DNA of 64,000 nucleotides, taken from Cyanobium sp. Cruz-8D1 (GTDB lineage Bacteria > Cyanobacteriota > Cyanobacteriia > PCC-6307 > Cyanobiaceae). The translations under genes and the position numbers were made by a program. The notes under the pieces were generated by a model, which was not told the origin of the DNA, ran no database searches, and worked only from the letters and a program-made list of their open reading frames with translations. The DNA lies in assembly GCF_024345975.1 (NCBI RefSeq), contig NZ_JAGQCD010000003.1, positions 124,001 to 188,000 on the forward strand, read 5' to 3'. Of the stretch, positions 1 through 8,280 are shown one piece after another (position 1 is the stretch's first letter; the number at the start of each line of letters is the position of its first letter).

Positions 1-538
1 GCCAGGCTTCGGCCACCTGGGGCGACAAGGGTGAGCGCTCCGGTCGCATCAGATCGACGAGCACCAGCTGTCCCTGGGGCTTGAGGCTGCGGGCTAGGGC
101 GGTGAGGAAGGCCAGCTTGGTGCCGTCGTCGGGAAGCGACTGCAGCACCAGCACCGACAGAGCGCCATCGAAACGGGACTCGGCGCCCAGTTCCTCCACC
201 GTGGCGTGATGCCAGTCGATCCGGCCCCTGTTCTGCAGCCGTTGCCTTGCCACCGCCAGCATCTCCGCCGACGGATCGATGGCGGTGAGCTGCCAGTCGG
301 GCCGCTGGGCCTCAGCCTCGAGCAGTTCGGCCCCCGTGCCACAGCCCGCCACCAGCACCGCCGACTCCTGCGTCGACGCCAGGGGGGAGGAGGCCAGCAG
401 GGCCACCGACAGGCGAGCGAGGCTGGCATAGCCGGGGATCAGCTGCTGCACCACCAGGTCGTAGGTGCCTTGCCGGGCCGGGGAGGGGTCGGAAGAGAGC
501 AAGGTCTGCAAGCAACCCAGCCATCGTAGGGAGCCCAC
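1..538 (-). CDS. SAM-dependent class I methyltransferase, partial
   Basis: Only the N-terminal part is present; the gene runs off the left edge. The reverse-strand translation shows a Rossmann methyltransferase: a glycine-rich SAM loop (VLVAGCGTGAELLEAEAQRP), an acidic strand end (LTAIDPSAEML), a motif like HHATVEELG, then a hydrophobic strand (FDGALSVLVLQSLPDD) and VLVDLMRPE. No ATG lies upstream in frame; GTG at 538 or TTG at 511 are the plausible starts, and a stop lies further up near 600. It is divergent from the ferredoxin gene. The substrate cannot be told from sequence; small-molecule methylation is the usual role for this fold. Confidence 0.75.
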   Translation of the reverse strand, partial: MGSLRWLGCLQTLLSSDPSPARQGTYDLVVQQLIPGYASLARLSVALLASSPLASTQESAVLVAGCGTGAELLEAEAQRPDWQLTAIDPSAEMLAVARQRLQNRGRIDWHHATVEELGAESRFDGALSVLVLQSLPDDGTKLAFLTALARSLKPQGQLVLVDLMRPERSPLSPQVAEAW

Positions 539-633
539 CCGGCTGTCCCGTTCCTTTCCCAAGGCAACGGACGTGGGAACGTTGGGACGCGGTGTGACCT
601 AAGTTGGTCGGCGCCCCCCACCCACGATCGACC

Positions 634-996
634 GTGCCCACCATCCGTTTCGAAAAGGAAGGCCAGCAGGTTGGTTGCATCGAAGGGGCCAATCTCCGCA
701 AGGCGGCCCTGGATGCCGGGGTGAACCCCTACGCAGGCCTCAACAATCTCAACAACTGCGGCGGCCTCGGCCAGTGCGGCACCTGCGTGGTGGAAGTGGT
801 GGAGGGAGCCCGCAACCTCTCTCCCCGCAGCGATGTGGAGGAGGTCTACCTGGCGGATCGGCCCTCCACCTACCGCCTGAGCTGCCGCACCACCGTCAAC
901 GGGGACGTCACCATCCGCACCAAGCCGGACTCCGGCGTGGGCAAGGGCTCCAACAGCCTGGTCGGTGCCCTCAAGGCTCTGGTCGGCCGCAAGTAA
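634..996 (+). CDS. 2Fe-2S ferredoxin-type protein
   Basis: A roughly 120-residue soluble electron carrier. The cluster signature CGGLGQCGTC, followed by a fourth cysteine in RLSCRTTV, gives the four ligands of a plant/adrenodoxin-like 2Fe-2S fold. I start at GTG 634 (PTIRFEKEGQQV) because the beta-grasp fold begins there; an in-frame start at 604 would add ten residues of low-complexity sequence. The C-terminal tail (about 20 residues, Gly/Ser then basic) extends past the fold. The next gene starts 6 bases downstream, so co-transcription with the ArsC/Spx-like gene is likely. It is a more divergent type than the main photosynthetic PetF; its redox partner is unknown. Confidence 0.88.
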   Translation: MPTIRFEKEGQQVGCIEGANLRKAALDAGVNPYAGLNNLNNCGGLGQCGTCVVEVVEGARNLSPRSDVEEVYLADRPSTYRLSCRTTVNGDVTIRTKPDSGVGKGSNSLVGALKALVGRK

Positions 997-1002
997 GCAG
1001 CG

Positions 1003-1368
1003 ATGGCTGACCCGGCCGTTCACCGGATTTATCACTACGCCGCCTGCGGCACCTGTCGCAAGGCGCTGGCCTGGATGCGGGAACGGCAGATGGCCTTCGA
1101 AGCCATCGACATCACCACCAATCCGCCGTCGCTGGCCCTGCTCAGCGAGGCCCATGGTCAGCTGGGTGGTTTTGGCCGGCTGTTCAACACCAGTGGCCAG
1201 AGCTACCGGGCCCTGGGCGCCGCCACGGCGAAGGCGATGGACACGGCCACCGCCCTGGCGGCCCTCGCGGCCGACGGGCGCCTGATCAAGCGTCCCTTTC
1301 TGGTGACGGCCTCGGGGCGCATCCTCACCGGCTTCCGTGCCGAGGAATGGCAGGAGTTGCTCGGCTAG
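1003..1368 (+). CDS. ArsC/Spx-like thioredoxin-fold protein
   Basis: A 121-residue member of the ArsC/Spx/MgsR family. The N-terminus reads RIYHYAACGTCRKALAWM, a CxxC redox pair in the position of the ArsC catalytic cysteine. Later segments GGFGRLFNTSGQSYRALG and LIKRPFLV match the family's NT(S/R)G and (I)KRP(L/F) motifs. It lies 6 bases after the ferredoxin gene. Its stop overlaps the 3' end of the convergent membrane-protein gene by 4 bases. Arsenate reductase, a YffB-like thiol protein or an Spx-like regulator are all possible. Confidence 0.85.
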   Translation: MADPAVHRIYHYAACGTCRKALAWMRERQMAFEAIDITTNPPSLALLSEAHGQLGGFGRLFNTSGQSYRALGAATAKAMDTATALAALAADGRLIKRPFLVTASGRILTGFRAEEWQELLG

Positions 1369-2882
1369 GTCGCGTCGGTGCGTTCGCCCTGCTCCTGGGC
1401 TCCCTTCACCATCAGTTGGTCGAGCTCCTCGATCAGTCCTTCGATGCCGGCCCGGCTGATCTGGCTCAGGTAAGTCCCTTTGAACTCCTCGAGGAAGGTG
1501 CAGAGCAGCTGCTGGGAGCGTTCCAGGGCCGGCCCACTCTCGAGGGCCTCGGCCAGCTCCTCCCAGAAGCGGTCGATGAAGCGCTGCAGCAACTCCAGCT
1601 GCTGGTCATCACGCCGACTGAGGCGCTCGCCGGTGCTGCGGGTGAGGTCGAGCAGGCTGTCCACCATTCCTCCGGCCAACTGGCGGCTGAGCCCCTTCTC
1701 CACCTGCAGCAGGGGCTGGAGCTGCCGCAGACCCGGCGGCACGATGGCGTTCTGGAGGCTCTGCTGCAGGGCATGGCCCAGTACCCCCTGGAGCTCGGGG
1801 GCCAGCCGTGGGGCCACCCGCACCAGCAGCAGGGGGCCCCAGATGCGCACCAGTTCCACCAGTTCCCGCTCGTCGTTGCTCACCACCGTCTGATGGCTGC
1901 GCAGGGCCCGGATCCGCATCGGCCAGCGTCGCGAGCGGATCAGCTGCTGCAGGCCATCGATCAGCTGCAGGGCCAGCACCTCGAACAGCTCCACCGCCAG
2001 CAGGGCCACCACGCCGCGGCTGATGACGGCCCGGACCGGCTCGATGGTGATCAACCCGCTGGTGTGCAGCCGCTCCAGCACCGGCACCACCCGCAGCAGG
2101 CGCCAGAAGGGCAGCAGCAGGGGCAGGTCGATCCAGCGCCGCAGCAGGGCCCGATACCAGGTCAGGCCCGGCAGGCGGCGACGCAGGCGGATGGTCCGCA
2201 GCAGGATGTCCAGGGCGAAGACGCTCTGGAACAGGATCAGGTCGTAGCGCCAGAAATGGTCGGTGGGCCGGCCGTTCTCATCAATCGAGCGCCAGTAGGT
2301 GGTGGCCACCAGCGGCAGCACCTGCTGGCGCCAGAACAGCCGCTCCTGCTCCCAGGGATGGGAGGCGAGCCAGGCGGGGCTCAGCAGCAGCGCCGCTGCC
2401 TCTTTGGACGAGTCCTTGTCGGCCCGCTGGCGCAGGCGGTTCTTGATCTTCTCCAGGGTGCCGGAGGTGCCCGAGGCCAACATCGGGTTGGAGTCGATCA
2501 TCTCGGCGGTGAGCCGCACCTGGTCCGCCAGGAGCTTTTGCTGGGCGGGGCTGACCTGCCCCGGGGAGCCCTGGCGCAGGGCCCCATCCAAGCGATCGAA
2601 CTGGCCCAGGTAAGCCTCGGTCTCGCGGTGCGGCTCGATCCCCTTGATCGGGTCCACCCAGGGGGTGATGTCGGGGATGAAGGTGAGCGGCACCACCAGC
2701 GGCACCGAGGGCAGCGGGTAGAGGTTGCGCTGCAGCCAGAAGGTGCGCAGGGGGATGTAAGTGACGTCGAAGGCCACCCACAGCAGATTCAGGGCGGCCC
2801 AGAGCGCCACGAAGCGATCCCAGCGGTGGCCCAGGCCACTGGAGGGCAGGGCCAGGGTCTGGTGCCAGCGTGGGCGTGCCAT
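1365..2882 (-). CDS. conserved hypothetical multi-pass membrane protein
   Basis: About 505 residues when started at ATG 2882 (MARPRWHQTLAL). An ATG 60 bases upstream would add a low-complexity leader. The first 60 residues hold a membrane segment (FVALWAALNLLWVAFDVTYIPLRTF). A second candidate hydrophobic region sits mid-protein (LILFQSVFALDILLRTIRL, then LPLLLPFWRLLRVVPVL). This resembles a truncated ion-channel-like helix pair with an arginine-rich strand. The C-terminal third is helical and soluble. I recognise no catalytic motif and cannot name the family. It converges on the ArsC/Spx-like gene and is divergent from lepB, whose TTG start lies 68 bases away. Confidence 0.8.
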   Translation of the reverse strand: MARPRWHQTLALPSSGLGHRWDRFVALWAALNLLWVAFDVTYIPLRTFWLQRNLYPLPSVPLVVPLTFIPDITPWVDPIKGIEPHRETEAYLGQFDRLDGALRQGSPGQVSPAQQKLLADQVRLTAEMIDSNPMLASGTSGTLEKIKNRLRQRADKDSSKEAAALLLSPAWLASHPWEQERLFWRQQVLPLVATTYWRSIDENGRPTDHFWRYDLILFQSVFALDILLRTIRLRRRLPGLTWYRALLRRWIDLPLLLPFWRLLRVVPVLERLHTSGLITIEPVRAVISRGVVALLAVELFEVLALQLIDGLQQLIRSRRWPMRIRALRSHQTVVSNDERELVELVRIWGPLLLVRVAPRLAPELQGVLGHALQQSLQNAIVPPGLRQLQPLLQVEKGLSRQLAGGMVDSLLDLTRSTGERLSRRDDQQLELLQRFIDRFWEELAEALESGPALERSQQLLCTFLEEFKGTYLSQISRAGIEGLIEELDQLMVKGAQEQGERTDAT

Positions 2883-2949
2883 CGGGGACCCGGCGGGCGG
2901 ATGCGTGCCTAATCTGCCTCCCGACCACGGAACCTGCCGCACGAACCCC

Positions 2950-3678
2950 TTGAGCCCATCGGATCCCCAGCCCGGCGGCGGCGCCCGCGACGCGACACCG
3001 CCTCACCCCGAAGCACGGCAGGAGAGCCCCTGGGCCTTCTGGCGCAGCGTTCTGATCACCCTGGCGGTGGCCCTGGGGATTCGCCAGTTCCTGCTGGAGG
3101 CCCGCTACATCCCCTCCGGCTCCATGCTCCCCGGTCTGCAGCTTCAGGACCGGCTGCTGGTCGAGAAGCTGACTTTCCGCCAACGCCCCCCCAGACGCGG
3201 CGAGGTGGTGGTGTTCCGCTCCCCGTACCACTTCGATCCGATCCTCACCGGACCCACAAAACCCGGCGGGCTGCGCTGCCTGCTGGTCAACCTTCCCCTG
3301 ATCGGTTCGGTGCCAGGCCTCCAGCAGCCGGCCTGCGACGCCTACATCAAACGGGTGATCGCCCTGCCCGGGGAGCGGGTGGTGGCTGATCCCCGCGGCC
3401 GGGTCACAATCAATGGCCGCCCCCTGGCCGAGCCCTACGTCCACAACTACTGTCCCGTCGATCGCCAGGGCGTCGGCCCCTGCCGCACCATCGACGTGGT
3501 GGTGCCCCCCGGCCATCTGGTGGTGATGGGCGACAACCGGGCCAACAGCTGGGATGCCCGCTTCTGGCCCGGCGGGCCGCTGCTGCCCGAAACCGAGCTG
3601 ATCGGCCGCGCCTTCTGGCGTTTCTTCCCCTTCAATACGGCGGGCTCGCTGCCAGAACCCAGCCAGCCGGATCCGTAA
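2950..3678 (+). CDS. lepB: signal peptidase I
   Basis: Cleaves signal peptides from exported proteins in the plasma or thylakoid membrane. One N-terminal membrane helix (WAFWRSVLITLAVALGIRQFLL) is followed by the catalytic box YIPSGSMLPGL, placing the nucleophile at Ser58. The lysine box YIKRVIALPGE gives the general base at Lys134. The GDNRANSWDARFWP motif (box E) follows. 242 residues, normal for cyanobacterial enzymes. The TTG start at 2950 is chosen because the frame is low complexity and overlaps the divergent gene further upstream. The last 47 bases overlap the convergent dihydroorotase-like gene. Confidence 0.93.
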   Translation: MSPSDPQPGGGARDATPPHPEARQESPWAFWRSVLITLAVALGIRQFLLEARYIPSGSMLPGLQLQDRLLVEKLTFRQRPPRRGEVVVFRSPYHFDPILTGPTKPGGLRCLLVNLPLIGSVPGLQQPACDAYIKRVIALPGERVVADPRGRVTINGRPLAEPYVHNYCPVDRQGVGPCRTIDVVVPPGHLVVMGDNRANSWDARFWPGGPLLPETELIGRAFWRFFPFNTAGSLPEPSQPDP

Positions 3679-4912
3679 GCCCGGTGGCGATCACCCGGCC
3701 CTGCAGCTGACGCTCCCGGCAGGGCCGGTTGGCCGCCAGGGAGCCGGCCGGTGCGTCGGCCCAACGCCAGGCACAGTCAGGGTCGAACAGCAGCCACTGG
3801 CGCGTGCCTGGGGCCAGGGCCGGCTCCGGCACCCCCAGAAACCGGGCGGGACCCCAGCAGAGCGCCTGCCAGAGCTGCTCGGCCTGCCACCCCTGGCGCC
3901 CCACCAGCTCCTCCCAGAGCAGGGGCAGCACCAGGCCATGGCCCGCCACCCCGGGGCGTCGCTGATCCAGGGGCAGCAGCTCCTCTTCGGCATCGAGGGC
4001 CACGTGGTGGACCGCAACGGCTCCGATGACGCCATCGGCCAGGGCCTCGATCAGGGCCCGCCGGTCGGTCGGTCCCCCCAGGGCGGGCTCCAGCAGCCAG
4101 CCGTCATCGGCCGGATCCAGGCCACCACTGTCCGCCACCAGATGCCACCAGCCCACCGAGGCCATCGGCGGGCGGGCCTGGCGCCGCAGCCGCGCCACCG
4201 CTTCGGCGGTGGACACCTGCATCAGCCGCAGGCTCAGGTCAGGGAGGTCGCCGGCCAGGGTGAGCAGGGTTTCAAGGGGGAGGGTTTCGCTGCCGGGGGG
4301 ATCGAGGGGCCACCCCGCCCGCAGGGCCTCCACCCGCTCCCGCACGAAGCCCCGCTGGGCCAGGGATCCATCCCGCGGCGGCAGCAGCACCGGTCGATCC
4401 CCCATCTCAGCCAGCCTCAGGCCCCGCTCCAGCAGGTCGATCGGCGGCAGGGTCGCCGCGGCCGCCAGACCGCAGGCGCCGGCGGCCAGCTGGTCGGCAT
4501 GGGGCGCCAGCTCCCGGTCGAGGCCATCGACGCTGAAGCTGCCCCAGACCAGCAGCTGCAGGGGCGCGGGCCAGCTCCAGCACAGCCGCTCGGGCCGGTC
4601 CCGCCAGGTGGGGGCCCAGGGCAGCAGGGCCACGGTGCCGTAGCCACCGCTGGCGGCGGCCTCGCCAAGGCTGGCCAGGGTTTCGGCCCGCCCCTGCAGC
4701 GGCTCCTCCAGCACGCTGTGGGGATCCACCAGCGCGGGGCCCAGCCAGCACCCCCCGCCGTCGGCCGTCGCGCAGCCCCCCCCCGACAGCACCGCCGGAT
4801 CTGGGTCGATCGCGGCCAGCACGCCCTCGTCCAGCAGCACGTCGGCCCGCCGCGGCGGCTGGCCTGGGGCTTCCAGCAGAGTCACCCCGCGGATCAGCAG
4901 CTGACGGACCAT
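3632..4912 (-). CDS. dihydroorotase-like amidohydrolase, probably non-catalytic
   Basis: About 426 residues with the amidohydrolase layout: an N-terminal beta-sandwich strand set (LLIRGVTLLEAP, ADVLLDEGVLAAID), the barrel entry LGPALVDPHSVLEEP, then a region resembling dihydroorotase (ETLASLGEAAASGGYGTVALLPW). True dihydroorotases have D-x-H-x-H at the barrel entry; here it is D63-P-H65-S-V67, so the second metal-binding histidine is gone. GVIGAVAVHHVALDAEEE replaces the usual DHAPH segment. Pyrimidine biosynthesis is therefore an uncertain role; a structural or ATCase-partner role, as known for inactive PyrC' proteins, is an alternative. It overlaps the 3' end of lepB. Confidence 0.75.
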   Translation of the reverse strand: MVRQLLIRGVTLLEAPGQPPRRADVLLDEGVLAAIDPDPAVLSGGGCATADGGGCWLGPALVDPHSVLEEPLQGRAETLASLGEAAASGGYGTVALLPWAPTWRDRPERLCWSWPAPLQLLVWGSFSVDGLDRELAPHADQLAAGACGLAAAATLPPIDLLERGLRLAEMGDRPVLLPPRDGSLAQRGFVRERVEALRAGWPLDPPGSETLPLETLLTLAGDLPDLSLRLMQVSTAEAVARLRRQARPPMASVGWWHLVADSGGLDPADDGWLLEPALGGPTDRRALIEALADGVIGAVAVHHVALDAEEELLPLDQRRPGVAGHGLVLPLLWEELVGRQGWQAEQLWQALCWGPARFLGVPEPALAPGTRQWLLFDPDCAWRWADAPAGSLAANRPCRERQLQGRVIATGLTDPAGWVLAASPPY

Positions 4913-4939
4913 GGCAGGGGGCCTCGGGGGGTGGGCCGG

Positions 4940-6265
4940 CTAGAGGGCGCCGGCGGCCGTGCGGTCGATCACGCCCCCCAGATGGGCGGTGAGGTTGAGG
5001 GCAGTCACCACCGGCGCTGCCGTTGCTCCACGGGGATAGTCGATCACCGTGACACCGCCGTTCCCCTGCTTCACGGTCCAGATGTCGGCGGGGGAGAGAC
5101 CGAGCAAGGCGCAGAGGATCGTCTTGTTGACCGCATCATGGGCGACCACCAGGACCGTCTCCTCGGGCCCCAGCCCGGCGGCGATGCGGTTCCAGGCCGT
5201 CAGCGACCGGTCCCAGACCTCGCCGATGGTCTCGCCCTCCGGCATCTGCACCGTTTCGGGACGGCGTTTCCAGGCGGCCAGGAGCTCCGGCCAGCCGGCG
5301 GCGATCTCGCTCTCCAGCCGGCCCTCCCAGAGGCCATGGCCGATCTCCCTCAGCCCCCGGTTGGTGGTCAGGGGCACGCCGGGGTGGGACGCCAGGATCA
5401 CCTCGGCGGTGCGCAGTGGGCGGGCCATGTCGCTGCTGTAGGCCCGCTGCAGCGGGATCGGGGCCAGGAAGGCCCGCGCCGCCTCGGCCTGGGCCAGGCC
5501 ATGGGAGTTGAGCGGAATGTCGATCTGGCCCTGGAAACGCCCCTCCCGGTTCCAGTCGGTCTCGCCGTGGCGCACCAGCAGCAGCCGGCAGCCCGCTGCG
5601 GCCGGCGGCAAGGGCACACCCAGGTGGGAGGTGCCGTTGAGGGACTCGATCTGAACCGACGGGCGCCCCCCCTCGCCACGGATCAGGTTGAGCACCGAAA
5701 TGGAGGCGTTGTCCAGCCTCAGTCGCTGGAAACGACTGGCCGGCAGGCCGAGCAGATGCAGCACCAGGCAGCGCAGGATGGCGTTGTGGGCCACCACGAG
5801 CACGGTGTCATCGTCCCCATGGCGCGCCAGCAGCCGATCGGCGAAATGGCCCGCCTGCTCCAGCAGCTCCGGCACCGGCAGAAAACGGCTGCCGTCGCTG
5901 CGTTGCAGCTCCATGGTCTCGGGGGCTTCGCGCCAGCGTCGCTCCTGCTCCGGATCGAGGGCCCGCACCTCGCTGCGCAGCAGGCCGCTCCAGGGGGCCA
6001 GATCAATCTCCAGCAGGTCGTCGTCGTAGAGCGGGCTCAGCGGAGTGCCATGGCTGGCCAGCAGGGCCGCTGCCGTGGCGCTGGCCCGCTGCAGCGGCGA
6101 GCTGTAGACAGCGTCGAACGCCAGTTCCGCCAGGGCCTCTCCCGTACGACGGGCCTGGAGCTGCCCCGCCTCGGCGAGATTCGAGAGGTCGTCACGGCCC
6201 TGGATGCGGTGCTCCAGGTTGAAGCTGCTCAGCCCATGGCGGACCAGCACGATGCGAAGGGGCAA
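4940..6265 (-). CDS. tandem histidine phosphatase (phosphoglycerate mutase-like)
   Basis: Two copies of the histidine phosphatase domain in one chain of about 441 residues. The first begins LRIVLVRHGLSSFN and contains VVAHNAILRCL. The second begins CRLLLVRHGETDWN and contains VVAHDAVNKTI. Both RHG catalytic motifs and both distal histidines are intact. The start is uncertain: TTG 6265 puts the protein start just before the first RHG strand as in single-domain relatives, while ATG 6352 would add a Pro/Ala-rich leader overlapping the divergent CPBP gene region. It follows the dihydroorotase-like gene's strand with a 27-base gap. Substrate unknown; cofactor-dependent mutases, sugar phosphatases and alpha-ribazole phosphatases share this fold. 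Confidence 0.87.
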   Translation of the reverse strand: MPLRIVLVRHGLSSFNLEHRIQGRDDLSNLAEAGQLQARRTGEALAELAFDAVYSSPLQRASATAAALLASHGTPLSPLYDDDLLEIDLAPWSGLLRSEVRALDPEQERRWREAPETMELQRSDGSRFLPVPELLEQAGHFADRLLARHGDDDTVLVVAHNAILRCLVLHLLGLPASRFQRLRLDNASISVLNLIRGEGGRPSVQIESLNGTSHLGVPLPPAAAGCRLLLVRHGETDWNREGRFQGQIDIPLNSHGLAQAEAARAFLAPIPLQRAYSSDMARPLRTAEVILASHPGVPLTTNRGLREIGHGLWEGRLESEIAAGWPELLAAWKRRPETVQMPEGETIGEVWDRSLTAWNRIAAGLGPEETVLVVAHDAVNKTILCALLGLSPADIWTVKQGNGGVTVIDYPRGATAAPVVTALNLTAHLGGVIDRTAAGAL

Positions 6266-6363
6266 GGTGCTTGTGGCACAGGCCAAACCATCGTATGGGA
6301 GCGGGGCGTCGTCAGGGCAGGGGGCCAGGGACAGGGGAGAATCAGCTGCCATTGCCCCCCGAG

Positions 6364-7782
6364 GTGGTCCGGTTGAACGGAACCCCTTCCCGATCCGGAC
6401 CCCCCACCGCACCACCAGGCTGGAAATCCCTGCTGGCCCTGCTCAGCCTGGCCCTCTGCGCCCTGCTGTGGCTGGGGGGGCTGATCGACAGCCTGGAGCG
6501 GCCGTCGGTGGTGGATTCCCTCAGCCTGCGCCAGCTGGAACTGGGGTCCCTGGCGGCCGAGGCCGTCCCGCCGGGCCTGCGGCCAATCCTGTCCGGGGAG
6601 GCCCCACGCCAGGACCTGACGGAAGAACTGAGGCGGCAGTTGGAGGCCTCCGAAGAACCGCCGCTGGCCCTGCGTCGCCTTGAACTGGCCCTGCTGGAGC
6701 GCTCTGAGGCGGACCCAGCGGGGCTGATCGATGCCATCGAACTGCGGCAACTGGCGACCCAGGTGGACGCCGTGCGGCGTCCCCTGATCGAAGCGCTGCT
6801 GGACGGGGGGCCCGTGGACGCCCAGCGGCGGCAGCGGTTGCTTGCCCCCTGGTCGGCGCCCCTGATGGTGCAGCAGCTGGTCTGCGAACAACTCCCCGGG
6901 GGCCAGGGGACCTGCCCGGCGGAGGAGCGTTCCGTGCGGCTGCTGCTGATGCTTGTGGCGGTGACCATCCTGCCGGCGCTGTTTCTGCTGGCGGGGGTTG
7001 CCCTGCTGCTGCGCCAGGGCTGGATGGCCTGGCGTCAACGGCTGCCCGCCGCGCCGCCGCTGCTGGGTCCACCCTTGAGCCCCGTCGATGTGACCCTGCT
7101 GATCGCTGGCGGATTCGTGGTGCTGGGGGAGGTCGTCGTCCCGATCGTGGTGCAGCCACCGCTCCAGCTCGCCCTGCAGCGCCTGGAGTCTCCGAGGGCC
7201 CTCAGCCAGGGCCTTGAGGTGCTGGTGCTCTACGCAGCCCTGATGGCCGTGCCGCTGCTGCTGCTCGCGCTGATGCTGCCGCGCCGGACCCCAAGGCCAG
7301 CGGGGGGCTGGCTGCAGTGGAAGTGGCGGCCGGCCGGGTCCGCCTTCAGCGCTGCCATCGTCAGCCTGTTGATGGTGCTGCCGGTGGTGACCGCCTCCAG
7401 CTGGGTCATCGAACGGTTCTGGAGCGACCCCGGGGGCAGCAATCCGCTGCTGGAGCTCGTGCTGACCAGCGCCGATCCCCTAGCCCTGGCCTGTTTCGCC
7501 TTCACCGCCCTCGTGGTGGCCCCCCTGTTTGAGGAGGTTCTCTTCCGGGGTGTCTTGCTACCGGTGGCAGGCCTGCGGCTCGGTGGCGCCGGAGCTGTGA
7601 TCCTCAGTGCGGCCGTGTTCGCGATCGCCCACCTGAGCCTGGCGGAGCTGGCGCCGCTGTTCGTGCTGGGCCTCGGCCTCGGCTGGCTGCGCTGGCGCAG
7701 CGGCCGACTGGGTTCCGCCGTCCTGATGCATGCCCTCTGGAACGGGCTGACCTTCATGAATCTCCTCTTTCTCGCCGACTGA
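6364..7782 (+). CDS. CPBP family intramembrane metalloprotease
   Basis: A multi-pass membrane protein of about 472 residues. The C-terminal CPBP (CAAX protease and bacteriocin-processing) domain shows the motifs EEVLFRGVLLP, FAIAHLSLAEL and MHALWNGLTF, which supply the glutamate and histidine metal ligands. The N-terminal half has one membrane anchor (LLALLSLALCALLWLGGL), a long soluble region of about 130 residues that faces one side of the membrane, and then the helical core. GTG 6364 or TTG 6373 are the plausible starts. The substrate is unknown; many cyanobacterial paralogues are uncharacterised. Confidence 0.88.
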   Translation: MVRLNGTPSRSGPPTAPPGWKSLLALLSLALCALLWLGGLIDSLERPSVVDSLSLRQLELGSLAAEAVPPGLRPILSGEAPRQDLTEELRRQLEASEEPPLALRRLELALLERSEADPAGLIDAIELRQLATQVDAVRRPLIEALLDGGPVDAQRRQRLLAPWSAPLMVQQLVCEQLPGGQGTCPAEERSVRLLLMLVAVTILPALFLLAGVALLLRQGWMAWRQRLPAAPPLLGPPLSPVDVTLLIAGGFVVLGEVVVPIVVQPPLQLALQRLESPRALSQGLEVLVLYAALMAVPLLLLALMLPRRTPRPAGGWLQWKWRPAGSAFSAAIVSLLMVLPVVTASSWVIERFWSDPGGSNPLLELVLTSADPLALACFAFTALVVAPLFEEVLFRGVLLPVAGLRLGGAGAVILSAAVFAIAHLSLAELAPLFVLGLGLGWLRWRSGRLGSAVLMHALWNGLTFMNLLFLAD

Positions 7783-7839
7783 CACCGCTTGCTGCCACCC
7801 CCCCGGGGTGGTTCACTTGCGCAGTGCCTCCCAGGTCCA

Positions 7840-8280
7840 TTGGCCGCCTCTCCCGCCCCACGCAGCCAGAATCCCCTGCCAAGACTGAGGCCCCTCCATC
7901 TGATCGAGGGGTCGCTTTCGGCGCGGAAGATCGAACGTCAGGCGCCCTGGCTGGCCGGCCTGCATCGGATCAGCAGCGGCGCCCTGGTGGGACTGGGACT
8001 CTCCATGCTCGGCCTGAGTGCCCTCACCCTCCACTGGCAGAACCAGTGGGCCTACAGCTTCGCCCAGTTGCAGGCCTCCAAGACCCTGGAGCACCGCATG
8101 CAGGAGTCCTCCGCCCTGCTTGAGCAGCACCACCTCAGCCTGGTCCGGCGGCCCGGGCTGCTGGAGCCCACCAGCAGCGAAAAACTCATCCACCTGCCCG
8201 AGCCCCACAGCAGCCGTCCCCGCACCTCCCTGCCCCTGCTCGCCGGCTTCCAGTTGCGCGCCATTCCGGCCGGCTATTGA
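7840..8280 (+). CDS. small bitopic membrane protein upstream of ftsI, FtsL-like topology
   Basis: About 146 residues: a basic N-terminal stretch of about 45 residues, one membrane segment (ALVGLGLSMLGLSALTLHW), then an extracytoplasmic part of about 80 residues starting with a helical, possibly coiled-coil run (QLQASKTLEHRMQESSALLEQHH). Its stop overlaps the ftsI start by one base (TGATG arrangement). Size, topology and position match FtsL/FtsB-type divisome proteins, which are too divergent to recognise by motif. TTG 7840 is chosen as start because upstream sequence is low complexity; TTG 7816 is also possible. The divisome role is inference. Confidence 0.72.
   Translation: MAASPAPRSQNPLPRLRPLHLIEGSLSARKIERQAPWLAGLHRISSGALVGLGLSMLGLSALTLHWQNQWAYSFAQLQASKTLEHRMQESSALLEQHHLSLVRRPGLLEPTSSEKLIHLPEPHSSRPRTSLPLLAGFQLRAIPAGY

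Noticed and set aside
1347-2912. Long plus-strand frame opposite the membrane protein gene
   Set aside because: Gln/Leu/Gly-rich shadow with no start context; the minus frame shows real membrane and helix patterns.
3938-6376. Very long plus-strand frame of over 800 codons
   Set aside because: It is antisense to the dihydroorotase-like and phosphatase genes, has low-complexity Gly/Gln/His-rich content, and no motif; a GC-rich shadow.
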